Shown here in pieces: positions 1 to 6,914 of a DNA stretch of 38,215 nucleotides. This DNA is from Rhizobiaceae bacterium (GTDB lineage Bacteria; Pseudomonadota; Alphaproteobacteria; Rhizobiales; Rhizobiaceae). The position numbers and the translations under genes are program-made. The notes below the pieces were generated by a model. It did no database searches and had not been told where the DNA came from. It saw only the letters and a program-made list of their open reading frames with translations. Positions within the stretch are counted from its first letter, which is position 1. Every line of letters begins with the position of its first letter. The stretch spans positions 1 to 38,215 of the forward strand of contig JAESUH010000163.1 in assembly GCA_016763155.1 (NCBI GenBank), written 5' to 3'.

Positions 1-922
1 GCATCAGGCTGTCAGGCGCCCATTCCTGAGGCACCAGATTGGTCGGGAATTTTTTATAGGCATAGGTGATGAAGGCTTCCGAAAAGGCGATGATAAAACC
101 ACCGACAATTGCGCCGATGGGTTTGCCCAGCCCGCCCACAATGGCGGCCGCATAAATCGGCAATAGCAATTGGAAATAGATGAACGGTTTAAAGCTTTTA
201 TCCAACCCATAGAGTACGCCCGCAATGGTTGCGAGAACTGCAGTCAATATCCACGTAACCCTGACGACTTTCTCCGGATCAACCCCTGATAGCAGCGCCA
301 AATCTTCATTATCCGAATAAGCCCGCATGGATTTTCCGATTTTGGTTTTTTGTAAAAACCAGAACAATGCGGCAACCAGAACCACGACCACTACTACGGT
401 CAGAACTTGTGATGTTTTGATGGCCAGACCTTCGTCCAGGCCGGTCATCTTTTTGAATTCTTTTGCCTTCAGCACAAAGCGTGCGCCATCAGCGAAGCGC
501 TGATCATCGGGGCCGATGATAAAACGCACCAGACCGTTCATAATGAACATCACTCCGACAGATGCCATTAGCAGCGTAATGCCGTGCACTTTAGCTTCGC
601 GGTAATACTGATAAATAACCTTATCGGTCGCCAGACAAAATAGAGCCGTAAGGACAATGCCTACCGGTAAAGCCAGCAAAGCGGTTGGTAACGGTCCGAG
701 CGAAACGCCCATAGATTGCAACCACCAGGTCACCAAAACCGTAATCATGGCGCCAAACGCCATGGTTTCTCCGTAAGCAATGTTGGAAAAACGCAAAATC
801 GCAAATACCAACGTCACCCCCAGCGCGCCCAGCGCCAGTTGCGAGCCATAGACCAGGCCTGGAATGAGAACGAAGTTTGAAAATAACACAATCACATTCA
901 GGATATCTGTAAAATCAGGCAT
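1..922 (-). CDS. livH: Branched-chain amino acid ABC transporter permease, LivH type (partial)
   Basis: Inner-membrane permease of a HAAT-family ABC importer for branched-chain amino acids or related amides. The reading frame stays open from the ATG at 922 to the window edge, giving about 307 residues without a stop, so the C-terminus is missing. The protein is strongly hydrophobic. It carries the typical LivH stretch LRFSNIAYGE near the N-terminus and an AAAIVGGLGKPIGAIVGG region near the C-terminus, which matches the family's conserved GGxGxxxGA loop. It begins 4 nt after the livF stop and is the third gene of a livG-livF-livH operon. livM and a binding protein would be expected beyond the edge. 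The family is clear; the substrate is inferred only from the family. Confidence 0.9.
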   Translation of the reverse strand, partial: MPDFTDILNVIVLFSNFVLIPGLVYGSQLALGALGVTLVFAILRFSNIAYGETMAFGAMITVLVTWWLQSMGVSLGPLPTALLALPVGIVLTALFCLATDKVIYQYYREAKVHGITLLMASVGVMFIMNGLVRFIIGPDDQRFADGARFVLKAKEFKKMTGLDEGLAIKTSQVLTVVVVVVLVAALFWFLQKTKIGKSMRAYSDNEDLALLSGVDPEKVVRVTWILTAVLATIAGVLYGLDKSFKPFIYFQLLLPIYAAAIVGGLGKPIGAIVGGFIIAFSEAFITYAYKKFPTNLVPQEWAPDSLM

Positions 923-926
923 GTGA

Positions 927-1631
927 TTATCCTCCCAGGAATGTTTTGCGAACTTCAGGATCGGCAAGTAACGCCTCGCCCGTATCTGTTTGCCGGTTCT
1001 CGCCAGAGACCAAAACAAACCCTTTATCTGCAATGGCCAATGCCTGACGGGCGTTTTGTTCCACCATCAAGATTGCCATGCCGGTATTTCGAACTTCGAT
1101 GATACGGTCAAACAATTCATCCATCACAATTGGTGAAACGCCTGCGGTTGGTTCATCCAGCATGAGCACACTCGGGCGGGTCATCATGGCGCGACCTACG
1201 GCCACTTGCTGACGCTGACCACCGGAAAGTTCACCAGCATTCTGGAAGCGCTTGTCTTTCAGGATAGGAAACAGATCATAGATCTGGGCGAGAGTATCCG
1301 AGATATCATCGGTCCTCAGGAAAGCTCCCATTTCCAAGTTTTCTTCAACCGTCATGGTAACAAATACGTTGTCTGTTTGAGGGACAAAGGCCATGCCTTT
1401 GCCGACACGCGCTTGTGGGGAAAGATCGGTGATATCTTCGCCGTCCAGTGTGACCGTGCCTTCGCGCAGATCAAGCATTCCAAGAAGGGCTTTCATGGCG
1501 GTCGATTTTCCAGCACCGTTGGGACCAACGACCACTGCAATTTCACCCTTTTCCACGCTGATGGTGCAACCATGTAAAATATCTGCTCCCCCATAGCCGC
1601 CAATCAGGGCTTCACCAATTAAATAACTCAT
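927..1631 (-). CDS. livF: Branched-chain amino acid ABC transporter ATP-binding protein, LivF type
   Basis: Cytoplasmic ATPase subunit of a HAAT importer. At 234 aa it has the usual LivF length. Walker A is GPNGAGKST at about residues 36-44, the ABC signature is LSGGQRQQ, and Walker B is VLMLDEPTAGVSP followed by the switch-histidine-region motif MVEQNAR, where LivF proteins typically have Q rather than H. The ATG start overlaps the livG stop by 4 nt (ATGA), so translational coupling is likely. The livH gene follows 4 nt after the stop. The real transport substrate could be another amino acid, amide or urea, because this family is broad. Confidence 0.93.
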   Translation of the reverse strand: MSYLIGEALIGGYGGADILHGCTISVEKGEIAVVVGPNGAGKSTAMKALLGMLDLREGTVTLDGEDITDLSPQARVGKGMAFVPQTDNVFVTMTVEENLEMGAFLRTDDISDTLAQIYDLFPILKDKRFQNAGELSGGQRQQVAVGRAMMTRPSVLMLDEPTAGVSPIVMDELFDRIIEVRNTGMAILMVEQNARQALAIADKGFVLVSGENRQTDTGEALLADPEVRKTFLGG

Positions 1632-2419
1632 GTTGATGCTCCGGGGACTGTCGGTTTTTGCTTCATGCCGCGTCCCAGATACGCTTCAATCACCTCTTCA
1701 TTATTTTTGACTTCCTCTGCCGTACCTGTGGCAAGAACAGAGCCCTCAGCCATCACAATCACCGGATCACACAATCGCCCGATAAAATCCATATCATGTT
1801 CAATCATACAAAAAGTGTATCCGCGCTCTTTGTTCAGGCGTAAAATTGCGTCGCCAATTTCTGCGAGAAGCGTGCGGTTAACACCGGCACCCACCTCATC
1901 AAGCAGAACTATCTTGGCGTCTACCATCATGGTGCGACCGAGTTCCAGCAGCTTTTTTTGCCCGCCTGAAAGATTGCCTGCTGGCTCATCTGCAAGATGT
2001 GAAATTTTTAGGAAATCAATCACCTCCAGGGCTTTTTGGCGAATTTGCTCTTCCTGTTCGCGCACGGCTTTTCGGTTGATCCATGTATTGAGGAGCTTTT
2101 CTCCCAATTGTTCACTCGGCACCATCATCAGGTTTTCGGTAACCGTCATGGTGGAAAATTCATGGGCTATCTGAAACGTGCGCAACAGGCCCTTGGCAAA
2201 TAATTCATGAGGTGGAAGGCCGGAAACGTCTTCCCCATCCAGCAAAATCTGGCCTGAAGTGGGGGCATATAATCCGGCAATGATATTGAAAAGCGTGGTT
2301 TTCCCCGCGCCATTGGGTCCGATCAGGCCTGTGATAGAACCCTTGGCGATGCTCAGGCTCGTTTTATCGACCGCGCGTACCCCACCAAAATTCTTGGAGA
2401 CTTCAACTACTTCAATCAC
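1628..2419 (-). CDS. livG: Branched-chain amino acid ABC transporter ATP-binding protein, LivG type
   Basis: Second ATPase of the HAAT importer and first gene of the visible operon. It is 263 aa, typical of LivG. Walker A is GPNGAGKTT at about residues 34-42, the signature is LSGGQKK, and Walker B is IVLLDEVGAGV, with the H-loop in MIEHDMDF. The C-terminus (IEAYLGRG) is the classic LivG tail. The start codon is GTG (2417-2419), with GGAAC as a weak ribosome binding site upstream. The gene diverges from the hydroxypyruvate isomerase gene, and the 160-bp region between them holds two perfect palindromes that may control the operon. Confidence 0.93.
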   Translation of the reverse strand: MIEVVEVSKNFGGVRAVDKTSLSIAKGSITGLIGPNGAGKTTLFNIIAGLYAPTSGQILLDGEDVSGLPPHELFAKGLLRTFQIAHEFSTMTVTENLMMVPSEQLGEKLLNTWINRKAVREQEEQIRQKALEVIDFLKISHLADEPAGNLSGGQKKLLELGRTMMVDAKIVLLDEVGAGVNRTLLAEIGDAILRLNKERGYTFCMIEHDMDFIGRLCDPVIVMAEGSVLATGTAEEVKNNEEVIEAYLGRGMKQKPTVPGAST

Positions 2420-2485
2420 GCAACTGTTCCAATTTTTTCCGGTCAGTCGTATAGATTAGGTCACTTAAAATCAACCGTAGTCAAA

Positions 2486-2499
2486 CAATTGATCAATTG
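2486..2499. promoter_or_regulatory. Perfect 14-bp palindrome, candidate operator
   Basis: CAATTGATCAATTG reads identically on both strands. It lies in the 160-bp divergent promoter region between livG and the hydroxypyruvate isomerase gene. A dyad of this size in such a place is a typical binding site for a dimeric regulator, but the regulator family cannot be named from the sequence alone. Confidence 0.4.
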
Positions 2500-2525
2500 A
2501 ATAGCCTGTTTGGTCTTTCGCAAAT

Positions 2526-2537
2526 CAAATATATTTG
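2526..2537. promoter_or_regulatory. Perfect 12-bp palindrome, candidate operator
   Basis: CAAATATATTTG is a perfect palindrome, 26 bp downstream of the end of the other palindrome in the same divergent region and 42 bp before the hydroxypyruvate isomerase start. It is AT-rich, so chance occurrence is more likely than for the first palindrome, but the pairing of two dyads in one promoter region is notable. Confidence 0.3.
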
Positions 2538-2579
2538 CTTAACATGAAAAATAGTTTCTCCAATGCTCGGACTAAATAA

Positions 2580-3344
2580 ATGAAATTTTCTGCAAATCTT
2601 GGCTTTCTTTGGAAAGAGCAGCCACTGGTTGAGCAAATAAGACTTTCAGCAAAAGCAGGGTTTGATGCGATTGAGTGTCATTTTCCCTATGAGACGCCCT
2701 GGCAGGATACCAGGGCAGCAATGGATGAAACCGGGCTTGAAATGATTGGTATTAACACAGTCCCGGGCCCTGCTGAAAGCGGTGGGTTTGGCCTTTTAGC
2801 CATTGTCGACAAAGAGCAGGAAGCGCGTGAAGCGATTGATCAGGCAATTGAATATGCAGCGAACATTCAGGCAAAAAATATCCATGCAATGGCTGGCAGC
2901 GCTTCGGGCAAAGCGGCACGGGCAGTTTATGTAAGCCGACTAAAATATGCTGCTGACAAGGCTTCTGCCCAAGACATCACCATTTTGATTGAGCCGCTTA
3001 ACCCCAAGAATGCGCCTGGTTATTTTCTGAATTCCATGGATTTGGCAGCTTCTATTATCGAAGAAGTGGGCGTTGATAATCTGAAAATCATGTTTGATTG
3101 CTATCACATCGCCCTTTTGCATGGGGATGTGATTGAACAATATAAAAAACATAAGCTGATGATTGGCCATATACAATTTGCAGGCGTGCCAGACCGCATG
3201 GAGCCTGATCACGGCGATGTGGATTACCAGTCAGTTCTAAGAGAATTAAGTGCATTGGGTTATCGCGGGGTGTTTGGTGCGGAGTACATTCCGCGTGGCA
3301 CCGTCGAAGAGGGGTTGGGCTGGCTTGAAGAGGCGCGCAAATAG
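2580..3344 (+). CDS. hyi: Hydroxypyruvate isomerase family protein
   Basis: Predicted cytoplasmic TIM-barrel isomerase of the xylose-isomerase-like superfamily. Family members interconvert hydroxypyruvate and tartronate semialdehyde in glyoxylate or glycerate metabolism. At 254 aa it matches the Hyi length. The N-terminal MKFSANLGFL and the FPYE segment are typical. The two catalytic/metal glutamates fit E138 (ILIEPLNP) and E235 (FGAEYIPRG), with D173/H176 (FDCYH) and H197 between them. It is a single gene, divergent from livG and convergent with pdxY. Sugar specificity varies in this superfamily, for example OtnI-type 2-oxo-tetronate isomerases, so the exact substrate is not certain. The neighbours here (an amino acid importer and pyridoxal kinase) do not settle it. 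Confidence 0.82.
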   Translation: MKFSANLGFLWKEQPLVEQIRLSAKAGFDAIECHFPYETPWQDTRAAMDETGLEMIGINTVPGPAESGGFGLLAIVDKEQEAREAIDQAIEYAANIQAKNIHAMAGSASGKAARAVYVSRLKYAADKASAQDITILIEPLNPKNAPGYFLNSMDLAASIIEEVGVDNLKIMFDCYHIALLHGDVIEQYKKHKLMIGHIQFAGVPDRMEPDHGDVDYQSVLRELSALGYRGVFGAEYIPRGTVEEGLGWLEEARK

Positions 3345-3378
3345 TCTCTAACCCAATCCCACGCCCGCTTCATGGGTG

Positions 3379-3394
3379 ATCTGCTAAAGCAGAT
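3379..3394. terminator. Weak bidirectional hairpin between hyi and pdxY
   Basis: ATCTGC TAAA GCAGAT forms a 6-bp hairpin with a 4-nt loop. On the plus strand it is followed by TTTCT. It lies between two convergent genes and overlaps the pdxY stop codon (3384-3386). The stem is short and the T-run poor, so this is only a plausible terminator. Confidence 0.3.
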
Positions 3395-4229
3395 TTCTGG
3401 TTTGTACCATGGCGGCAGGACGAATCAGGCTGCCCGCATCGCTTTCCAACATTAATTCATCGCTACCACGACGCGATGCGCTGGCCAGTATTTCAAACAC
3501 TGAGGAAGTGGTTTTTCGTAAATTTTCCTCGTTTGATAGTCCTGATAGCTTGTGAGACAAAAACACTGCGGCGATCAAATCACCAGTGCCGTTCGGGGCA
3601 TTTGGGATCAAACGATGTTCGGCCATTATCGCATGGTTTTTACTTACCAGAAGATTGGCAATGTTGTTTTTCATGAAAGCGGTGGCAGAGGTTACCAAGA
3701 CTTCTTTTGGACCCAATGCTCGCGCAGCGGCAGCCTCTTCGCCGGCGCCCTGCAAATCGTGTTGTTGCGTGAGCCATTCCAGTTCAAACTTGTTTGGCGT
3801 GGTTATGTCACATAGGCGGATAAGGTGATCGCGTATGGCACTTGCGGTTGCTTCAGGCACATATAACCCACCCACATCACCCACCACAGGGTCACAGGCA
3901 TAGATGATATCAGGGTTGTTTTGTTTTAGGCTGGAGATCAGCTTTGCCACATCCACAACCTGGCTTTCATTGGCCATAAAGCCCGTGAGCACACCGCCAA
4001 TTTCATCAATCCACTTTGCCTCAGCAATATCCTGTAAAAACGCGGAAAATTGTTTCGTATCCGGAATAATCTTTGTAGAAGGCCCATGTCCAAGATGCCA
4101 TGGCAAAATAATAGTCGGTACGCACCATACGGGGTGTTGCAAAACCTCAAGCGCAAAAGCTGCGGCACGGTTGCCAACACTGCCACGCACCACGTGACTC
4201 GAAATAACTAGAACGGGTTTTTTTGTCAT
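3384..4229 (-). CDS. pdxY: Pyridoxal kinase (PdxY/PdxK type)
   Basis: Cytoplasmic ribokinase-fold enzyme that phosphorylates pyridoxal to pyridoxal 5-phosphate in vitamin B6 salvage. It is 281 aa, within the usual 280-290 range. It opens with VLVISSHVVRGSVGNRAA, the substrate-binding N-terminus of the family, has the CDPVVGD segment in the middle, and ends with the NGTGDLIAA anion-hole motif that carries the catalytic aspartate. The ATG at 4229 is preferred over the TTG one codon upstream. It follows a small membrane protein gene by 13 nt on the same strand, so the two are probably co-transcribed. A PdxY versus PdxK assignment is not possible by eye. Confidence 0.9.
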   Translation of the reverse strand: MTKKPVLVISSHVVRGSVGNRAAAFALEVLQHPVWCVPTIILPWHLGHGPSTKIIPDTKQFSAFLQDIAEAKWIDEIGGVLTGFMANESQVVDVAKLISSLKQNNPDIIYACDPVVGDVGGLYVPEATASAIRDHLIRLCDITTPNKFELEWLTQQHDLQGAGEEAAAARALGPKEVLVTSATAFMKNNIANLLVSKNHAIMAEHRLIPNAPNGTGDLIAAVFLSHKLSGLSNEENLRKTTSSVFEILASASRRGSDELMLESDAGSLIRPAAMVQTRNLL

Positions 4230-4242
4230 CAAAATTTCTGGA

Positions 4243-4500
4243 TCAGCTCATCGGTTGCACATAGGTTACGTAAAGATAGACCACCAGCACGCAGACAGCG
4301 ACGAAGCCCATGGATCTACCAATTTTTCTTCCCAGAATTTCGATGGGATCGTTTTCATCGATTTTTGCACTAGCTGCCTTGGCAGCTTTTATCATGGTGG
4401 AAGTTCCTATAACTTCACCATCATTTTTCAGACGATCAAGGGTGCGCAGAGCCTCTTTTTGCTCTTCAATCTTTTTGTCTCTGTGGGTAGGACTCTTCAT
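4243..4500 (-). CDS. Small membrane-anchored protein of unknown function
   Basis: An 85-aa protein with a charged, soluble N-terminal part rich in K, E and D and a single C-terminal hydrophobic segment (GFVAVCVLVVYLYVTYV), which suggests a tail-anchored or single-pass inner-membrane protein. The ATG at 4500 is chosen because GAGGAACTGAAG lies just upstream. A longer in-frame start at 4533 lacks such a site. The gene sits 13 nt before pdxY on the same strand and is divergent from the lemA gene. I do not recognise a family, and no function is proposed. Codon use looks like that of its neighbours. Confidence 0.7.
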   Translation of the reverse strand: MKSPTHRDKKIEEQKEALRTLDRLKNDGEVIGTSTMIKAAKAASAKIDENDPIEILGRKIGRSMGFVAVCVLVVYLYVTYVQPMS

Positions 4501-4621
4501 CTTCAGTTCCTCTCGGCACCACATGGTTTCCAAAGTTTATCTAACATTACAGCCTTCAATAATGCAATGTGGTCTGGTAAAGGGATATCAGGGCATAACA
4601 CTATCGTTGGAGAATTATTCC

Positions 4622-5224
4622 ATGACTGCTTCTTTCAGTAAATATCTGAAAATTATTGTTGCACTTGCCGGGCTAACGCTGCTGAGCGGGTGCGGCATCA
4701 ATAATATTCCTACCTTTGAAGAAACTGCCAAAGCCAAATGGAGCCAGATTCTGAACCAATATCAGCGCCGGGCAGATTTAATTCCTAATTTGATTGAAAC
4801 CGTCAAAGGGTTTGCGGCGCATGAAAAAGACGTGCTGACTTCCGTGGTGGAAGCCAGGGCCAAGGCCACATCTGTTAATTTGCCAAAAGATATTTTGACC
4901 AATCCGGATGCGTTTAAAGCATTTCAGGAAAACCAGTCAGCTATCACTGGCGCATTATCCCGCCTGCTTGTGACGGTGGAGCGGTATCCAGATATTAAAT
5001 CAAACCAGAATTTTCTTGCCCTTCAATCTCAATTGGAGGGAACTGAAAACCGTATTTCGGTTGCCCGCCGCGACTATATTGAGGCTGTGCAAAAATATAA
5101 CACCGAATTGAAAACCATTCCTGGTCGCTGGTGGCATGACTGGATGTATCCAGAAAATGCGCCCATGCAAACCTTCACAATTGAGCCAGAAACAAGCGAA
5201 GTGCCAAAAGTAAAATTCAATTAG
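4622..5224 (+). CDS. lemA: LemA family lipoprotein
   Basis: A 200-aa LemA-family protein. The N-terminal signal ends in a lipobox LLSGC with the modified cysteine at residue 24, so it is probably membrane-anchored by lipid and faces the periplasm. The helical core has the family motif YQRRADLIPNLIETVKGFAAHEK (pairs around residues 55-80) and continues through NRISVARRDYIEAVQKYN. The ATG at 4622 is chosen because it gives the lipoprotein signal; the frame extends upstream without one. Two TPM-domain genes follow at close spacing, the usual LemA-TPM arrangement. The biochemical function of LemA is poorly known in the family. Confidence 0.9.
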   Translation: MTASFSKYLKIIVALAGLTLLSGCGINNIPTFEETAKAKWSQILNQYQRRADLIPNLIETVKGFAAHEKDVLTSVVEARAKATSVNLPKDILTNPDAFKAFQENQSAITGALSRLLVTVERYPDIKSNQNFLALQSQLEGTENRISVARRDYIEAVQKYNTELKTIPGRWWHDWMYPENAPMQTFTIEPETSEVPKVKFN

Positions 5225-5264
5225 GCATGTGCTCTAAACCGGGTCCGTAAGGCGAGGTTGTAAG

Positions 5265-6086
5265 TTGCAGACAGTCCGAATTCATATTTACTCACTGCTT
5301 TTCATCATTCTGGCAATCTGTTGTGGAGTGCCGGGAAATCCAGCTTACGCCCAAGATACATTTCCAAAGCTAACCGGACGCGTGATGGATTATGCGGAGC
5401 TGATTACACCAGCTACCAAGATGAAGCTCATTGATATGCTGGCAGCTTTTGAAGCAAAGTCTTCCGATCAGGTGGTAGTAGCAACCATCACCTCTCTGGA
5501 AGGGCGGCCGTTGGAGGAATATGCAAATTTACTATTTCGCCATTGGAAGCTTGGTCAGGTTGACGAAAATAACGGTGTGCTTCTGCTCATTGCAAAAAAT
5601 GACCGGAAAGTTCGCATTGAAGTTGGTTATGGTCTGGAGGGCGAATTAACCGACGTACTTTCAAAGCTGATTATTGAAAATATCATCGTTCCCAACTTTC
5701 GGGCAAACCAGTTTTCAGACGGCATTTATGAAGGTGCCGAGCAAATCATCGGCGTGTTATCTGGTAATGCTGCTGAACTGAAAGCACGAGCAAGGCGCAC
5801 TAATCAGCCGACTAAATTTTCCAGCGACGACGAGAGCGTTCCCTGGCCCGTATATTTATTTATTGCAGCATTCCTGGCCCTTGGCCTGTTCCCCATACTT
5901 GCGTCAATCTTTGGCAAAAAACTTGGCACGGGACGTTATAAATGGCTCGGCGTCATTGTGGATGTTCGCGGCAGTGGCAATAATCGTCGCGGTTCAGGCG
6001 GAGGATGGTCTGGCGGATCTTCGGGAGGAGGTTTTTCCGGCGGGGGCGGCTCGTCCGGTGGCGGTGGGGCTTCGGGGAGTTGGTGA
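5265..6086 (+). CDS. TPM-domain membrane protein (YgcG-like)
   Basis: A 273-aa exported protein. It has a signal peptide ending near AYAQ, then a TPM domain (about residues 35-170, with VMDYAELITP, SSDQVVVATI and RKVRIEVGYGLEG typical of the fold). A transmembrane helix follows (YLFIAAFLALGLFPILASIFG), then a C-terminal Gly/Ser low-complexity tail ending in GASGSW, as in many YgcG proteins. The start codon is TTG (5265) with GGCGAGG 7 nt upstream and no better ATG. It lies 40 nt after lemA and 2 nt before a second TPM gene, so the three are likely one transcript. The TPM domain is also known from the thylakoid protein TLP18.3, and the bacterial function is uncertain. Confidence 0.87.
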   Translation: MQTVRIHIYSLLFIILAICCGVPGNPAYAQDTFPKLTGRVMDYAELITPATKMKLIDMLAAFEAKSSDQVVVATITSLEGRPLEEYANLLFRHWKLGQVDENNGVLLLIAKNDRKVRIEVGYGLEGELTDVLSKLIIENIIVPNFRANQFSDGIYEGAEQIIGVLSGNAAELKARARRTNQPTKFSSDDESVPWPVYLFIAAFLALGLFPILASIFGKKLGTGRYKWLGVIVDVRGSGNNRRGSGGGWSGGSSGGGFSGGGGSSGGGGASGSW

Positions 6087-6088
6087 AC

Positions 6089-6733
6089 ATGACATTGAAA
6101 CTAGAAAAAGCTGATTTTGATGCGGTAGCCGACGCAATCGGTAATGCTGAGGAACGAACATCTGTAGAATTTTTTGCGGTTTTGACAAAGCGAAGCGACG
6201 ATTATCAATTCGTGGCTGGTTTTTTTATGGCCCTTGGATTGTTTGTCGGCGGTTTGCTTTATGTGGTTATCGCGAGGCTTTACTGGCTGGATGTATCGCT
6301 TTTGACATTTTCCGGCATAGAACTGGCATTGTTTGTGGTGGCAAACATGACCTTTCGCCTCAAGCCCGGGCTTGCCATCCGCCTTGTACCCAAGGCAATA
6401 CGGTTCCGGCGGGCGCATGCCAATGCTGTGCAACAATTTTTAGCCCACGGCATCTCGGATACCTCAGCACGAAACGGGGTACTGATTTTTGTTTCCATGG
6501 ACGAGCATTATGCTGAGATTCTGGCCGATCGGGGGGTAATTGCAAAGACCGAACAATCGTTCTGGGATGAGGCGGTCGCAAAGCTCGTTGCCCATGCAAA
6601 ATCCGGCGAAATCACCATTGGGTACACCCAAACGATTGAAATTTTGGCACTTCAATTAGCCCCAATATTTCCAGCCTCTGAGAAAGAACAGGCCGGACTT
6701 GATGACAGGCTGGTAGTTTTGTCGACTAACTAA
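6089..6733 (+). CDS. Second TPM-domain membrane protein
   Basis: A 214-aa protein with a split TPM-like region around central membrane segments. The N-terminal AIGNAEERTSVEFFAVLTKRSDDY leads into two hydrophobic segments (FVAGFFMALGLFVGGLLYVV and SGIELALFVVANM). These are followed by NAVQQFLAHGISDTSARNGVLIFVSMDEHYAEILADRGV, which is the conserved TPM core in this short subfamily. The start at 6089 is chosen because it follows the previous stop by 2 nt. A longer frame from 6005 only overlaps the Gly-rich tail of the upstream gene. It completes the LemA-TPM-TPM cassette. The function is unknown, with an envelope role inferred. Confidence 0.82.
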   Translation: MTLKLEKADFDAVADAIGNAEERTSVEFFAVLTKRSDDYQFVAGFFMALGLFVGGLLYVVIARLYWLDVSLLTFSGIELALFVVANMTFRLKPGLAIRLVPKAIRFRRAHANAVQQFLAHGISDTSARNGVLIFVSMDEHYAEILADRGVIAKTEQSFWDEAVAKLVAHAKSGEITIGYTQTIEILALQLAPIFPASEKEQAGLDDRLVVLSTN

Positions 6734-6860
6734 TCCACACTTATATTATCACTGCCACGTCCCCCAATCCCACCCAGTTTTGCATCACAGACCGCTCAAA
6801 GGTAATATTTAACGACTTGCGATGCGCGAAGAAACTGTTAGCCTGCGGCATGTTAACATC

Positions 6861-6893
6861 AAGCAGCATCAAACAATTGGTTTGAAACTGCTT
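6861..6893 (+). promoter_or_regulatory. Two-part hairpin just before the MFS gene ribosome binding site
   Basis: AAGCAG (6861-6866) pairs with CTGCTT (6888-6893), and TCAAAC (6869-6874) pairs with GTTTGA (6880-6885), with a 2x2 internal loop and a 5-nt apical loop. The structure ends 5 nt before the GGGGAGGTGA ribosome binding site of the transporter at 6915. It could be an RNA leader element or a DNA operator, and no known riboswitch class fits. Confidence 0.4.
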
Positions 6894-6914
6894 TATGAGG
6901 GGAGGTGACGCAGG

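Noticed and set aside
4310..4621. N-terminal extension of the LemA frame by 104 codons
   Set aside because: It overlaps the opposite-strand small membrane protein gene, and the lipoprotein signal begins only at 4622.
5990..6080. Gly/Ser-rich tract at the end of the first TPM gene as a possible sequencing artefact or repeat expansion
   Set aside because: Such tails are normal in YgcG-like TPM proteins, and the reading frame closes cleanly just before the next gene.
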